DNA from: Corynebacterium rouxii
GTDB taxonomy: Bacteria > Actinomycetota > Actinomycetes > Mycobacteriales > Mycobacteriaceae
Direction of reading: 5' to 3'
Length of the DNA stretch: 64,000 nt
NCBI RefSeq assembly: GCF_902702935.1
Contig: NZ_LR738855.1
Location: 1,364,001-1,428,000, forward strand
The stretch's first letter is position 1. Every line of letters starts with the position of its first letter. The translations under genes and the position numbers were made by a program. The notes beneath the pieces are model-generated. The model did no database searches and had not been told where the DNA came from. It was given only the letters and a program-made list of their open reading frames with translations. Below are positions 1 to 9,265 of the stretch, piece after piece.

Positions 1-2
1 AC

Positions 3-1067
3 CCCAGTGGCACCCTTATCACTGATACAGTGCACACGCGTGCACCACGCACTACCTTATCTCCAGCCTTTGCATATCGTCAGCATCAGCTCATCAATGA
101 TATTCAGGCGCAGCAACGATTCAATGAATTGACAAGAAATAATCCCACTGAATCGACGCCGTTAACTATTGGACTCACCGGTTCTCGTGGGCTCGTCGGG
201 CGAGCACTCACAGCACAGTTAACCACCCTTGGCCATACTGTCGTTCAACTTGTACGCGGCAAATCCAAACCGCATCAGCGTCATTGGGATCCTGCACACC
301 CAGCCTCAAATCTACTTGAGGGCCTCGATGCCTTAATTCATCTTGCCGGGGAACCCATCTTGGGACGGTTCAATGATTCACACAAAGCCGAGATTCGAGA
401 CTCTCGGATTGAACCTACTCGGCAGTTATCCCAATTAGTTCAAAAAAGCAGTACCTGCCACACGATGGTGTCCGCCTCTGCGATTGGATACTACGGACAT
501 GCGCGTGGAGACGAGATTCTTGATGAGGGATCCGCTCAAGGTGACGACTTCCTAGCCAGTGTGTGCGAGGACTGGGAAGCAGCCAGCCGCACGGATGCGA
601 CCTCAAATAAGCGTATCGTCAACATTCGGACGGGTGTGGTAATGAGCGGTCGTGGCGGAATGCTTCCGGTTCTTAAAGCTGTGTTTTCTGTAGGACTTGG
701 TGGACCATTTCGCGGCAGCAATCCGTGGATGTCATGGATTGCTATTGACGATCTCTGCGATATTTATATTCATGCTGTGCTTAATCCAAAGCTTTCAGGT
801 GCTATCAATGCAGTAGCCCCTAATCCAATCAAAAATCAAGATTTTGTCGATGTACTTGCGAAAGAGCTCAAGCGGCCGGCAAAAATGACGATTCCATCTT
901 TAGGTCCAGCAATTCTGCTCGGCCAACAGGGGGCAAAGGAATTAGCCTTAGCGGATCAACGCGTCCAACCACGTGTTTTAAACAATTTGAACTACCACTT
1001 TCGCTATGTCGATATTCGTAGTTGCCTGGCGCACGAACTCGGCGGCGAAAACCTTCTCGATATTTAA
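3..1067 (+). CDS. TIGR01777 family NAD(P)-dependent epimerase, 5' end outside window
   Basis: This SDR-type sugar-nucleotide epimerase-like protein has unknown substrate. The frame is open to the window edge, so the start lies upstream; the GTG at 30 is only an internal codon. The first visible residues (SPAFAYRQHQ, then LINDIQAQQRF) look like the end of the N-terminal SRPBCC/START-like domain that precedes the epimerase in actinobacterial members. Then come a Rossmann motif GLTGSRGLVG (visible residues about 58-67), HLAGEPI, the catalytic-region motif VSASAIGYYG, and a C-terminal DUF1731 domain with INAVAPNPIKNQDF and PRVLNN. Family membership is seen in the sequence; the function is not known. 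It is followed after 7 bases by a decayed YbjN-family gene on the same strand. Confidence 0.9.
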   Translation, partial: PSGTLITDTVHTRAPRTTLSPAFAYRQHQLINDIQAQQRFNELTRNNPTESTPLTIGLTGSRGLVGRALTAQLTTLGHTVVQLVRGKSKPHQRHWDPAHPASNLLEGLDALIHLAGEPILGRFNDSHKAEIRDSRIEPTRQLSQLVQKSSTCHTMVSASAIGYYGHARGDEILDEGSAQGDDFLASVCEDWEAASRTDATSNKRIVNIRTGVVMSGRGGMLPVLKAVFSVGLGGPFRGSNPWMSWIAIDDLCDIYIHAVLNPKLSGAINAVAPNPIKNQDFVDVLAKELKRPAKMTIPSLGPAILLGQQGAKELALADQRVQPRVLNNLNYHFRYVDIRSCLAHELGGENLLDI

Positions 1068-1074
1068 TCGAGCA

Positions 1075-1512
1075 ATGAATAAACTTACCATCGCACCGAC
1101 TCGAAATATCTCCACTATCGAAGAGATTCTTACGGACGAAAATTTAAAATTTGTCCGTACAGATCAATGCATTACTACTGGTTTTATCAACCAATCAATC
1201 ACTATTCAAAAAATAGATCATATGGTCTACATGGGCAGTGCATGGCGGGCAACATTAGCTTTAAACGAAGCTGCACAGCTACTTGCGGTGTGCAATGAGT
1301 AGAATAAAACTACGCTGTTGCCTTGTGTCAGTTTCTACGAAGAAAGTGACAATCTCCTTCATGCAACAACGCAACAAACTTTCGACGCAAGTGCTGGAGT
1401 AAGTTTCAACCAGTTGGGCGCTTTTACCGTGTCAACTATTGATTCCTTTGTTGGCGTCTGGAATCATTTTGATTCACAATTCCCGCATCGAGTGACCTGG
1501 GAGAACCAATGA
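1075..1512 (+). pseudogene. YbjN-family protein gene interrupted by an amber codon
   Basis: The ATG at 1075 opens a frame that stops at TAG 1300-1302 after 75 codons (ending LLAVCNE) and continues in the same frame to TGA at 1510-1512. Reading through gives about 145 residues: an N-terminal STIEEIL segment, a MVYMGSAWRATLAL strand, the motif CNE-[stop]-N, then FDASAGVSFNQLGAFTVSTIDSFVGVWNHFDSQFP. YbjN proteins carry NEWN at this point and a later (G)xSxxQL helix, so the stop most simply replaces a tryptophan codon (TGG to TAG). YbjN proteins are small, chaperone-like folds of unknown job. Its stop overlaps the start of the next decayed YbjN gene (ATGA at 1509-1512), so the pair was probably translationally coupled. 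Confidence 0.75.
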
Positions 1513-1919
1513 TGGGCGTATCTACAGCGATTTCAATTGAACGAGTCGTAAAAAATGAAATCGCTTGAAATCACTTTGCATGTCCCACCTACTGGACCAT
1601 CAGTTGGCTTTGCTAACATTAATGGATTTAATTTCCAGTTCATTGTGTTGCCAAGCGTATTGGTAGTCCGCGCCGATCGATACCTACCAGAAACAAAAAC
1701 GATCAAAAAATTTATCTTGCCACTAATGAAATAAACAATCGCACAGTACGCGGTGACATTTTTGTAGTCGATAATTCAGCCGCCACCATAATTCGTGCAG
1801 AAATTGATATTTGCAGCGCTGCAGGGCTCTCTGATTCCCAACTACATATGTGCTTGTCCAACTGCGTTAATGACGTGCTTGTTTTACAAAACAGTTGGGC
1901 TAAAGCAACGGCGATATAA
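1509..1919 (+). pseudogene. second tandem YbjN-family gene with frameshifts
   Basis: An ATG at 1509 overlaps the previous stop and encodes MMGVSTAISIERVVKNEIA before a TGA at 1566. The family-like sequence then resumes in the next frame (SLEITLHVPP, then GFNFQFIVLPSVLVVRADRYLP) and again in the third frame from about 1716 (LATNEINNRTVRGDIFVVDN, then RAEIDICSAAGLSDSQLHMCL) to TAA 1917-1919. The order of strand, NExN motif and GLSDSQL helix matches a complete YbjN domain of about 135 residues, so at least two frameshifts, near 1555 and 1715, separate the pieces. Assignment rests on motif order and is fairly firm; no intact product can be made. Confidence 0.7.
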
Positions 1920-1920
1920 A

Positions 1921-1960
1921 AAATGTGGTGGTCGCACGTGATCGTGCGACCACCACATTT
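1921..1960. terminator. bidirectional terminator between YbjN pseudogene and nusB
   Basis: Perfect 18-bp inverted repeat (arms 1921-1938 and 1943-1960) with a TGAT loop, and T-rich sequence on both sides. It lies between convergent transcription units. Confidence 0.85.
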
Positions 1961-1971
1961 TTCAAGAAAGA

Positions 1972-2586
1972 CTACTGTAAGTTTTCTTCGATTGATTCTG
2001 CAACCGGAGAATCAGCCGCTTCGGCTTCGCTGTTTTCAACAGGTGTCACCGAGCCGGAGCGGTATTCGTCAATATTCTTAGCGATACTGTCGAGAAGCGC
2101 GTGAACATATGCTGGCGATACATCCGTTGAATATTCACTCGCTAGTTCTACGCCTTCGATAATTGCGGTAGCCAAAGGAACATCGGGGTTGAAGATCAAT
2201 TCCCAGACACTGACGCGAAGGATTGCGCGATCAACAGTCATGATTCGTTCCAACGACCAATCCTCGGCCAAATGGGCTGCAATCAATTCATCGATTCGGT
2301 CCAGCTCCATAGCTGCACCAGAAACAATTTCTTTAGTGTAGCTAGGAACTTGATTCACGTCTGTCCCGTTTAGCCGCGAAAGCACAACTCGGTCTTCGAC
2401 GATGGCAACGGGATCGATATCCCGCATTTCTGCTTCAAAAAGAATATCTACCGCACGCCGACGCGCTTTGTAGCGGCTACCACGACGTTTCCAAGAAGAC
2501 CTAGTCTCTTGAGACTTCAATTCCGCAGCCTGTTTTTTCGACTGAGAGGTATTTTCATCTTCAGGGTTCACTTTGTTACCGCTCAC
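1972..2586 (-). CDS. nusB: transcription antitermination factor NusB
   Basis: NusB binds boxA RNA with S10 (NusE) in rRNA antitermination complexes. The core is recognised by [18 protein letters not shown] near residue 45, [10 protein letters not shown], and the helical segment [22 protein letters not shown] followed by [15 protein letters not shown]. At 204 residues it is longer than the usual 140-160. A basic, hydrophilic N-terminal extension of about 38 residues ([20 protein letters not shown]) and an acidic C-terminal tail account for this. It starts at GTG 2586, 2 bases after the efp stop, so the two are co-transcribed, as in other actinobacteria. It ends in front of a strong hairpin. 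Confidence 0.95.
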   Translation of the reverse strand: MSGNKVNPEDENTSQSKKQAAELKSQETRSSWKRRGSRYKARRRAVDILFEAEMRDIDPVAIVEDRVVLSRLNGTDVNQVPSYTKEIVSGAAMELDRIDELIAAHLAEDWSLERIMTVDRAILRVSVWELIFNPDVPLATAIIEGVELASEYSTDVSPAYVHALLDSIAKNIDEYRSGSVTPVENSEAEAADSPVAESIEENLQ

Positions 2587-2588
2587 AA

Positions 2589-3152
2589 TTAGTTGTTTAC
2601 GCGAGATAGGTAGGAACCGTCGCGGGTATCCACCTTAACCACATTTCCAGTCTCGATGAACAGTGGGACCTGAATCTCAGCACCAGTCTCAAGAGTTGCT
2701 GGCTTCGTACCACCAGTAGAACGATCGCCCTGAAGGCCGGGATCGGTGTGCTCAATGCGAAGATCGAGAGAGATTGGCAGTTCAGCAAACAAAGGCTCAC
2801 CCTCGTGGAAAGATACCTGAACAGTGGTGTTCTCTAGAAGGAAACGAGCAGCATCACCGAAGATGTGAGGAGCCAGCTCCGCCTGTTCAAAGGTCTTTTC
2901 ATCCATGACAACGTAAGAGGATCCATCGTTGTACAGGTAAGTCATATCACGGCGATCAACGGTTGCCGTTTCAACTTTGACACCAGCGTTAAAGGTTTTA
3001 TCGGTGACTTTTCCGGAGACAACATCCTTCAGCTTTGTACGCACGAATGCAGGGCCTTTACCGGGCTTGACGTGCTGGAACTCAATAATCTGCTGGAGCT
3101 TGTTGTCAATCTTGAGGACAAGACCATTTTTAAAATCGGCAGTAGTTGCCAC
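2589..3152 (-). CDS. efp: translation elongation factor P
   Basis: EF-P rescues ribosomes stalled on polyproline. The protein has the normal length (187 residues) and three-domain pattern: an N-terminal KOW-like domain, a middle OB domain and a C-terminal OB domain ([15 protein letters not shown], then [25 protein letters not shown]). The tip loop reads PGKGP at residues 30-34, with K32 at the position that is lysylated or rhamnosylated in other bacteria. In actinobacteria this proline-glycine loop is known to work without modification. The gene lies downstream of pepQ and 2 bases upstream of nusB. Confidence 0.97.
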   Translation of the reverse strand: MATTADFKNGLVLKIDNKLQQIIEFQHVKPGKGPAFVRTKLKDVVSGKVTDKTFNAGVKVETATVDRRDMTYLYNDGSSYVVMDEKTFEQAELAPHIFGDAARFLLENTTVQVSFHEGEPLFAELPISLDLRIEHTDPGLQGDRSTGGTKPATLETGAEIQVPLFIETGNVVKVDTRDGSYLSRVNN

Positions 3153-3253
3153 GCTGAATACTTCTTTCTTTCGATGAAAAGATTTGATGCTGTCGGTAGC
3201 CAGTCAATACTACACTAAAGCTTTAACAATATTATTAATTTCGCTTCGATACT

Positions 3254-4345
3254 TTAGAGTATCAAAAGATCCTTGGGAAGACTCGTAAGGTTTTCAGCTG
3301 CTCCGCCACGGATGACAAGAGAATCTTCGATTCGTACTCCACCTTTACCTGGGACATAAATTCCAGGTTCGATAGTGAGAGTCATGTTTTCTTCCAAAAC
3401 TCCGCTTCCAGTCACAGCCGCTGCAGGCTGTTCGTGAACATCTAATCCCAGACCGTGACCAGTTGAGTGAACAAAATATTCACCATATCCTGCGTCCTCA
3501 ATGATCTCGCGACACGCCTTATCGACGTCTACCAATGAGGTACCTAGTCCAGCAGCAGCACAACCTGCCCGCTGGGCTTCTAAAACTACTGCGTAGATCT
3601 CTCGAGCAAATGTAGTTGGTTGCCCAACCATGACGGTTCGAGTCGTATCTGAGTTATAGCCATCAGCATATGCACCAAAATCTATAGTGACGATATCCCC
3701 TTCGCATATCACCCGATTACCGGCACCATGGTGCGGTTTTGCCGAATTTGGACCCGATGCCACGATAGTGTCAAAACTCGGCCGCTCTGCCCCTTTAATA
3801 CGCATCCGATATTCCAGATCGGCAGCTATCGCACGTTCAGTACGCCCAGCAGCAATCAGACCATCATCGATGAGTTCCTGAAAAGCGGTATTTGCAATTT
3901 CTGCTACCGATCGAAGAGATTCAATTTCCAATGTATCTTTTATTAACCGAAGTTTTTCGATGGCTCCAGTTACTGGAATCAACTCCACGTCGAGGCCGGC
4001 TGATTTTCGTAATTCTTCGCATTGAGAAAATGATAAGTAGTCCGCCTCGAATCCGATCCGCCTTGGGCCTTTAATTTCTGATAATAGAGCCGAGGCACAA
4101 TTGCGAGCCATTAAAGATTCAATATCTGGTACTTGCTCGGCAATTTGTGTGGTGTATCGACCATCTGTTGAAATACGTGCCGACAAATCCTTATTGATGA
4201 TTAGTGCAGCATTTGAACCGGTAAATCCCGATAAATAGCGAATATGCGTCAAATGCGTCACCAACATAGCGTCGATACGCTTGGCTGCAAGCTGTGTAGA
4301 AAGGGCGCGTCGACGCTGTAAAAAACGAGTATCAGCCAAAGGCAT
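3254..4345 (-). CDS. pepQ: M24B family Xaa-Pro aminopeptidase/dipeptidase
   Basis: This is a cytoplasmic metallopeptidase that cleaves X-Pro bonds. It has an N-terminal creatinase-like domain (LTHIRYLSGFTGSNAALIIN) and a pita-bread catalytic domain with the dimetal ligands in IDFGAYADGYNSDTTRT, HSTGHGLGLDVHEQP, TIEPGIYVPG and GVRIEDSLV. Two ATGs compete at 4351 and 4345. A GGAG element is 9 bases before the second, so 4345 (MPLADTRFLQRR) is preferred, giving 363 residues. It sits between aroQ and efp as in mycobacteria, probably in the same operon. The symbol pepQ follows actinobacterial usage; the exact peptide specificity is inferred. Confidence 0.93.
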   Translation of the reverse strand: MPLADTRFLQRRRALSTQLAAKRIDAMLVTHLTHIRYLSGFTGSNAALIINKDLSARISTDGRYTTQIAEQVPDIESLMARNCASALLSEIKGPRRIGFEADYLSFSQCEELRKSAGLDVELIPVTGAIEKLRLIKDTLEIESLRSVAEIANTAFQELIDDGLIAAGRTERAIAADLEYRMRIKGAERPSFDTIVASGPNSAKPHHGAGNRVICEGDIVTIDFGAYADGYNSDTTRTVMVGQPTTFAREIYAVVLEAQRAGCAAAGLGTSLVDVDKACREIIEDAGYGEYFVHSTGHGLGLDVHEQPAAAVTGSGVLEENMTLTIEPGIYVPGKGGVRIEDSLVIRGGAAENLTSLPKDLLIL

Positions 4346-4376
4346 TGTCATATGCTCCTACATCGATGAGAGTTAT

Positions 4377-4817
4377 TTATGAATCTAAAGTCGAAACTAC
4401 ATATCGGAGGGCTAATTCATAACCAATTATTCCTAGTCCCGCGATAACTCCAGTCGCGATTGGCGACAAAAAACTGTGGTGTCTAAATTCTTCTCGCGCA
4501 TGAATATTCGAAATATGGACTTCAATAAACCCGGGTCCATCTGATACCTCAGCCAAAGCATCACGCAATGCCACCGAAGTATGCGTTAACCCTCCGGGGT
4601 TGATAATCACAGGATTACCTGCATCCGCCGCACAGTGTATCCAGTCGATCAACTCACCTTCATAATTTGACTGTTTACATTCGATGTTGACACCTAGCTG
4701 CTCAGCGAGTCGAAACAGCTCACGTTCTACATCTGCCAAAGTTGTCGAACCATAGATATCAGGCTGTCGTTTGCCCAACCGATCCAAGTTCGGCCCGTTG
4801 AGGATCACAACATTCAT
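4377..4817 (-). CDS. aroQ: type II 3-dehydroquinate dehydratase
   Basis: It catalyses dehydration of 3-dehydroquinate to 3-dehydroshikimate. The 146-residue length is typical of the dodecameric type II enzyme. Motifs seen are [19 protein letters not shown] (active-site Tyr and Arg loop), [16 protein letters not shown], and [16 protein letters not shown] with the catalytic His. The start codon directly follows the aroB stop (TAA-ATG), with a GGAGGTGAGC ribosome-binding site inside the end of aroB, so the two are translationally coupled. The gene is also called aroD in mycobacteria. Confidence 0.97.
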   Translation of the reverse strand: MNVVILNGPNLDRLGKRQPDIYGSTTLADVERELFRLAEQLGVNIECKQSNYEGELIDWIHCAADAGNPVIINPGGLTHTSVALRDALAEVSDGPGFIEVHISNIHAREEFRHHSFLSPIATGVIAGLGIIGYELALRYVVSTLDS

Positions 4818-5897
4818 TTAGCTCACCTCCGGTGCAAGACGCAAATATGCTTGGAGAAGTTCATCATCAGTTGGGCCTTCAAGACGAACTACATCACCAA
4901 TGTTGCGTAAAGCGACGAATCGAATCATACTTTTTCGATTCTTCTTATCATGTTTCATACCTTGATGAAGTTCTTCAAAGTGCCCTTGCGGATAGGAGGT
5001 GGGCAATCCTATCGACTTTAGAATTTTACGATGCTGTTCTACCAGCTCATTTGAAATAAGACCACGGATGTTGGCTAGCTCCGCGATAAATACCATGCCT
5101 ACGGCAACAGCATCGCCATGCCGCCATGAGAACTTTTCACGCAGTTCAACAGCATGTCCAAATGTGTGCCCATAGTTGAGGATCTCGCGTAAACCAGATT
5201 CCTTTAAATCTTGACTGACAACTTTTGATTTCACAGCAACTGAGCGCGCAATAAGCTCCGGAAGATGTCCATCTCTAAGCAGACAAGCAGCCGGATCTTC
5301 CTCATACAATTCGAGAATTTTAGGATCTGCAATAAAACCAGTTTTTATGATCTCAGCCGAACCGGCAACGATCTCATCCTGTGGCAATGATTCGAGATGA
5401 TCAACATCGATAAACACCGCAATCGGCTCATGGAAAGCTCCCACTAAGTTTTTTCCAGAAGCAGTATTGATACCAGTCTTCCCCCCCACGGCTGCGTCAA
5501 CCATCGCTAATAACGTAGTAGGAACCTGAATTACTTTTATACCTCGCATCCAAGCAGCAGCCACAAATCCGGCCAAATCTGTAGCAGCTCCACCACCGAA
5601 TCCAATTACTAGATCGCTTCGAGAAAATCCCCATTCGCCTAGCTGATCCCAACAATATCCGGCGACTTCAAGAGTTTTACCGGTTTCAGCATCAGGCACA
5701 GCCATGATATGAGAAGTAAGTCCTGCTTGTGCCAGCATTTTGTCGAGCTTTGCAGCACGTTCAAGAAGTGGGGGTTGTGTGATGATCACTACGTTTTCTG
5801 CACCGCTGAGTTCTGCTGTTGTAACGATCTCAGCGTTTAGTTGTTTATCAATCCGTACTTGATACGGATTGCTGCTTTTTACTTCTATAGTTGGCAC
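4818..5897 (-). CDS. aroB: 3-dehydroquinate synthase
   Basis: NAD- and metal-dependent conversion of DAHP to 3-dehydroquinate, the second shikimate step. At 359 residues it is full length. The NAD-binding segment ([20 protein letters not shown]), the [19 protein letters not shown] and [11 protein letters not shown] stretches, and the metal ligands in [21 protein letters not shown] and [11 protein letters not shown] are all present. It starts at GTG 5897 behind a GGAA element, 46 bases after aroK, and is coupled to aroQ at its 3' end. Confidence 0.97.
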   Translation of the reverse strand: MPTIEVKSSNPYQVRIDKQLNAEIVTTAELSGAENVVIITQPPLLERAAKLDKMLAQAGLTSHIMAVPDAETGKTLEVAGYCWDQLGEWGFSRSDLVIGFGGGAATDLAGFVAAAWMRGIKVIQVPTTLLAMVDAAVGGKTGINTASGKNLVGAFHEPIAVFIDVDHLESLPQDEIVAGSAEIIKTGFIADPKILELYEEDPAACLLRDGHLPELIARSVAVKSKVVSQDLKESGLREILNYGHTFGHAVELREKFSWRHGDAVAVGMVFIAELANIRGLISNELVEQHRKILKSIGLPTSYPQGHFEELHQGMKHDKKNRKSMIRFVALRNIGDVVRLEGPTDDELLQAYLRLAPEVS

Positions 5898-5943
5898 TGT
5901 TTAATTCCTTCTCGGCATACGGCGATAAAACTAGTCACACGAT

Positions 5944-6492
5944 TCAACGTAAGGTTTCAAGAAAGCCCAAAATATCAGCAACAATTTGCTGCGGACTCCG
6001 ACCATCTGAGTGCGCGCGATAATCTGCTACTTCTTTATAAAAATCACGACGCTGATCTAATAATTCGCTGTAGCGTTCAAGTGGATCCGTTGTATCCAGT
6101 AATGGCCTCGAATTTTCAACTGCAGTTCGACGCACACCTTCCGCTGCGGATACATCTATCCATACCACTATTTGCTCTCGAAGTTTTTGCCGCACTGATT
6201 CCGTTGTCACGGCACCACCGCCGAGGCTCACTACTCCTGCTGTTGTGAGAGCAAAGTCTATTACTTCTGCTTCTAAAGCTCGAAAGTTTGGCTCACCGAG
6301 TTCAGCAAACACAGCACCACAGGGTTTGCCTTGGTGTTGTTCAATCAACGCATCGCTATCCACCACCGAAGTATGCAGGGCATTCGCAAGACGACGGCCA
6401 ATGGTCGTTTTCCCTGCTCCAGGTGGACCTACTAAAACAACGATTGGGCGAACACGAACACTCACCTCTAATTCGAGTAACTGATCGTTCAT
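5944..6492 (-). CDS. aroK: shikimate kinase
   Basis: ATP-dependent phosphorylation of shikimate at the 3-hydroxyl. It has a P-loop GPPGAGKTTIGRRLA near the N-terminus, the shikimate-binding DSDALIEQ and GGGAV motifs, and an ENSRPLL lid. The start is set at ATG 6492 (MNDQLLELE) because AGGAAAG ends 2 bases upstream and this leaves 7 bases after the aroC stop. An upstream ATG at 6519 would overlap aroC and lacks support. That gives 182 residues, normal for the family. It belongs to the aroC-aroK-aroB-aroQ operon. Confidence 0.96.
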   Translation of the reverse strand: MNDQLLELEVSVRVRPIVVLVGPPGAGKTTIGRRLANALHTSVVDSDALIEQHQGKPCGAVFAELGEPNFRALEAEVIDFALTTAGVVSLGGGAVTTESVRQKLREQIVVWIDVSAAEGVRRTAVENSRPLLDTTDPLERYSELLDQRRDFYKEVADYRAHSDGRSPQQIVADILGFLETLR

Positions 6493-6499
6493 CACTTTC

Positions 6500-7711
6500 C
6501 TACTCACCATCGAATGCAATCCGGGTTTTAACGTATTCGTTATAAGCAGCGATATTTCGCTTGGTCTCTGCTAAGGAATCGCCACCAAATTTTTCCAACA
6601 CTGCTCGTGCTAAAACCAACGCAACCATTGCTTCTGCAACAACACCAGCTGCAGGAACAGCGCATACGTCAGATCGCTGATGGATTCCAGTAGCACGTTT
6701 ACCAGAATCCATATCAATGGATTGTAATGCTCGAGGCACGGTCGAAATTGGCTTCATTGCCGCACGTACTCGAAGGCTTTCTCCATTGGTCATACCGCCT
6801 TCGATACCACCTGCCCTGTTACTTTGTCGTGCAACTACGCCGTCCCTCAACACAATCTCATCATGTGCTTCTGAACCTAACCTTCGGGCTTCTTCAAATC
6901 CGTCACCGATTTCCACGCCTTTTATTGCTTGGATGCCCATGAGGGCCGCTGCAAGCTGTGCATCTAGTCGATCCTCGCCTGAAATATGAGAGCCTAAGCC
7001 GATAGGAAGGCCGTTAACGATGACCTCAACAATGCCGCCAAGGGTATCTCCTTGTTTTTTAGCTGCATTAATTTGATCTATCATGCTCGCTTCCGCTTGT
7101 GCTGAAGCTGAACGGACAGGAGAATCATCAATTCTTCCTGAGTCCTCAAATGTTGGGCAAGCTGTTTGATCAATTTCCGAACGTCCAATGGAAATAACAT
7201 GCGAGAATACTTCCACGCCAAGCGTTTCACGCAGAAAGTTCCGTGCAACTGTGGCTGCAGCCACTCGCGCAGCAGTCTCTCGTGCTGAGGATCGCTCTAA
7301 TATCGGCCGAGCTTCATCATGGTTATATTTAACCATTCCCGCAAAATCAGCATGTCCAGGACGAGGCCGCGTCAAGCGAGCTCCACGTCCAGAAGACATA
7401 GCTGCGACAACATCAGGATCAGACTCGTCAATTGCATCTGCAGACATAATGGTCGTCCATTTTGGCCACTCAGTGTTCCCGACCATAATTGCGATTGGGC
7501 TGCCAATCGTATAACCATGACGAACACCGCCCAGAATACTTACCTCATCAGCTTCAAATTTCATTCGTGCCCCACGTCCAAAACCAAGACGCCGTCTGCC
7601 TAGTTGAAAGGAAATTTCCTCTCGGCTAATAGGCACACCAGCAGGCATGTGTTCGAGCATTGCAATCAATGCTTGTCCGTGTGATTCTCCAGCAGTTGTC
7701 CAACGAAGCAT
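6500..7711 (-). CDS. aroC: chorismate synthase
   Basis: FMN-dependent last step of the shikimate pathway, converting EPSP to chorismate. It is 403 residues long, full length. Family signatures seen are [20 protein letters not shown] near the N-terminus, [17 protein letters not shown], and [20 protein letters not shown] followed by [37 protein letters not shown] and [17 protein letters not shown] lie in the C-terminal half. It is the first gene of the aroCKBQ block, transcribed on the minus strand. Mycobacteria call it aroF. Confidence 0.97.
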   Translation of the reverse strand: MLRWTTAGESHGQALIAMLEHMPAGVPISREEISFQLGRRRLGFGRGARMKFEADEVSILGGVRHGYTIGSPIAIMVGNTEWPKWTTIMSADAIDESDPDVVAAMSSGRGARLTRPRPGHADFAGMVKYNHDEARPILERSSARETAARVAAATVARNFLRETLGVEVFSHVISIGRSEIDQTACPTFEDSGRIDDSPVRSASAQAEASMIDQINAAKKQGDTLGGIVEVIVNGLPIGLGSHISGEDRLDAQLAAALMGIQAIKGVEIGDGFEEARRLGSEAHDEIVLRDGVVARQSNRAGGIEGGMTNGESLRVRAAMKPISTVPRALQSIDMDSGKRATGIHQRSDVCAVPAAGVVAEAMVALVLARAVLEKFGGDSLAETKRNIAAYNEYVKTRIAFDGE

Positions 7712-7788
7712 GCTTGAAATTATGGCATGTCATGAACAAGAAGATCGGTTTGCATATGATTTCTTGTTGTTTCTGGGTAAAACACTGA

Positions 7789-8265
7789 CTATGTGGGGGT
7801 AATTTGACTCCATACCACCACAAACCATGTCGCTATTATCATGCTTGGACCATGCGGAAGATTGCTATATTTCGTGGAATTACATCTCTTCGAGTGAAGA
7901 AATCGAAGAATCAGACCTAAACCTATTGACAAGCATGAAGAGCAAATACTGGCAACAACCACGCCTTGAGCACCAGCATGTGCTGCCGACACGATTCCAA
8001 GCGCCATACTTAGTTTTATATCACCGCCCCCAATTCCTCGCATTGCACTCAAAATACCTATAACGACATAGGGTAAAACCCAAATTCCCGCGTAGAGGAT
8101 CCACTCGAAATGCTGTGTTAAAACTGCCCATATAAATGAGCAAGCAGCAGCGCTTAACGTATATCGATTAGGCAGACGACGAGTTGTGCAATCAAGCAGA
8201 ATCAGTCGAAAGGCCCACCACGATCCAATACTAGTTATTCCCAATATTTTAAGTGCGTCCCCCAT
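7789..8265 (-). CDS. prepilin peptidase-like A24 membrane protease, orphan
   Basis: Type IV prepilin leader peptidases are membrane aspartyl proteases. The two catalytic aspartates are visible: D25 in LLDCTTRRLPN and D82 in the GxGD motif IGGGDIKL. Several hydrophobic helices surround them (about 14-24, 40-50, 57-73, 85-110). At 158 residues it is the short, C-terminal-only form, without the N-methyltransferase domain. No pilin, Tad or competence gene is in the window, so its substrate is unknown. The same orphan arrangement beside aroE occurs in M. tuberculosis (Rv2551c, from memory). Confidence 0.82.
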   Translation of the reverse strand: MGDALKILGITSIGSWWAFRLILLDCTTRRLPNRYTLSAAACSFIWAVLTQHFEWILYAGIWVLPYVVIGILSAMRGIGGGDIKLSMALGIVSAAHAGAQGVVVASICSSCLSIGLGLILRFLHSKRCNSTKYSNLPHGPSMIIATWFVVVWSQITPT

Positions 8266-8301
8266 GCTATCTATTGTATGAGAGAAACACTATTTGCAGG
8301 A

Positions 8302-9144
8302 TTATTTGTCCCCAAACAGGTGGTCAAACAGTGCTTTTTGCATTGCTTCGCGAGGTGCCTTCGCCCCCGTAAATTGTTCAAACTGGCTCAAGGCTTGGTG
8401 CAAAAGCATTATGTGTCCACCTATGCACGGAACACCTTTCTTTTGAGCATGTTGGATTAATGGTGTCGGCCACGGATCATAAATGACATCGAGAACTGGA
8501 GCATGAACCAAGTCATCAATATAATCTGATACTCCAACAGACGGCACAGTGGAAATAACTACTGAAGCTGACTGTGCATATGACCGAAGATTTGCATCAA
8601 ACCCAACAAAACTTATTTTGGTGGATTCCCCTTCTAAAACTGCTTCCAATTCTTCACGACGATCGCTTCTATTGACCACAATTATTTCTGCGACGCCTAA
8701 AGTACCTAATGTCCAGATTGCTGGTCGAGACGTACCTCCAGCACCGACAACTATTGCCCTTGTATTTTTGAGTGCCTCCACCGCGCCACCCCGATCGCTA
8801 AAAAGGATCTCCAAGGCACCGCGAACCCCCTCGGTATCTGTGTTATCCGCATACCAGCCATTTTCAGCTCGAACCAAAGTATTTGCAGAACCAATTCTCT
8901 GTGCACGTTCGCTTACCGACGTGGCGTAATCTAACGCCTCAAATTTGCACGGCATCGTTACCGAAAAGCCCCGAAATGATGGATCACATTTATCGACTAA
9001 TTCAGATAACTGCTGTGAATCACAATCAAATCGCCCATAAGACCATTGCGAAAGACCTATAGCCGCGTAACCAGCGTTATGAAGTAACGGAGATAAGGAA
9101 TGCTCAATGGGGTGTCCTAAGACGGCTGCTCGAAAGTGAATCAT
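8302..9144 (-). CDS. aroE: shikimate dehydrogenase
   Basis: NADP(H)-dependent reduction of 3-dehydroshikimate to shikimate. The substrate domain shows VLGHPIEHSLSPLLHN near the N-terminus and the catalytic lysine in VTMPCKFEAL. DNTDTEG follows. The Rossmann domain has VVGAGGTSRPAIWTL. The ATG at 9144 (MIHFRAAVLGHP) is chosen over 9171 because homologs start there, giving 280 residues. A strong hairpin (9218-9249) separates it from mltG upstream, so aroE probably has its own promoter in the roughly 75 bases in between. The prepilin peptidase gene follows after 36 bases. Confidence 0.95.
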   Translation of the reverse strand: MIHFRAAVLGHPIEHSLSPLLHNAGYAAIGLSQWSYGRFDCDSQQLSELVDKCDPSFRGFSVTMPCKFEALDYATSVSERAQRIGSANTLVRAENGWYADNTDTEGVRGALEILFSDRGGAVEALKNTRAIVVGAGGTSRPAIWTLGTLGVAEIIVVNRSDRREELEAVLEGESTKISFVGFDANLRSYAQSASVVISTVPSVGVSDYIDDLVHAPVLDVIYDPWPTPLIQHAQKKGVPCIGGHIMLLHQALSQFEQFTGAKAPREAMQKALFDHLFGDK

Positions 9145-9217
9145 AATGGTCAGTATAAAATGACTTGGCAATAGTTACCCCCGCCAAGCCTCTTTTAGGT
9201 TCGTAACAAAAATAAAA

Positions 9218-9249
9218 TGGCCTTATCCTGATTGTTTAGGATAAGGCCA
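9218..9249 (-). terminator. intrinsic terminator downstream of mltG
   Basis: Perfect 12-bp arms (9218-9229 and 9238-9249) with an 8-base loop. On the minus strand the hairpin is followed by TTTTATTTTTG, a good U-tract. It ends mltG transcription ahead of aroE. Confidence 0.85.
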
Positions 9250-9265
9250 CAAGGCGCATTAACGC

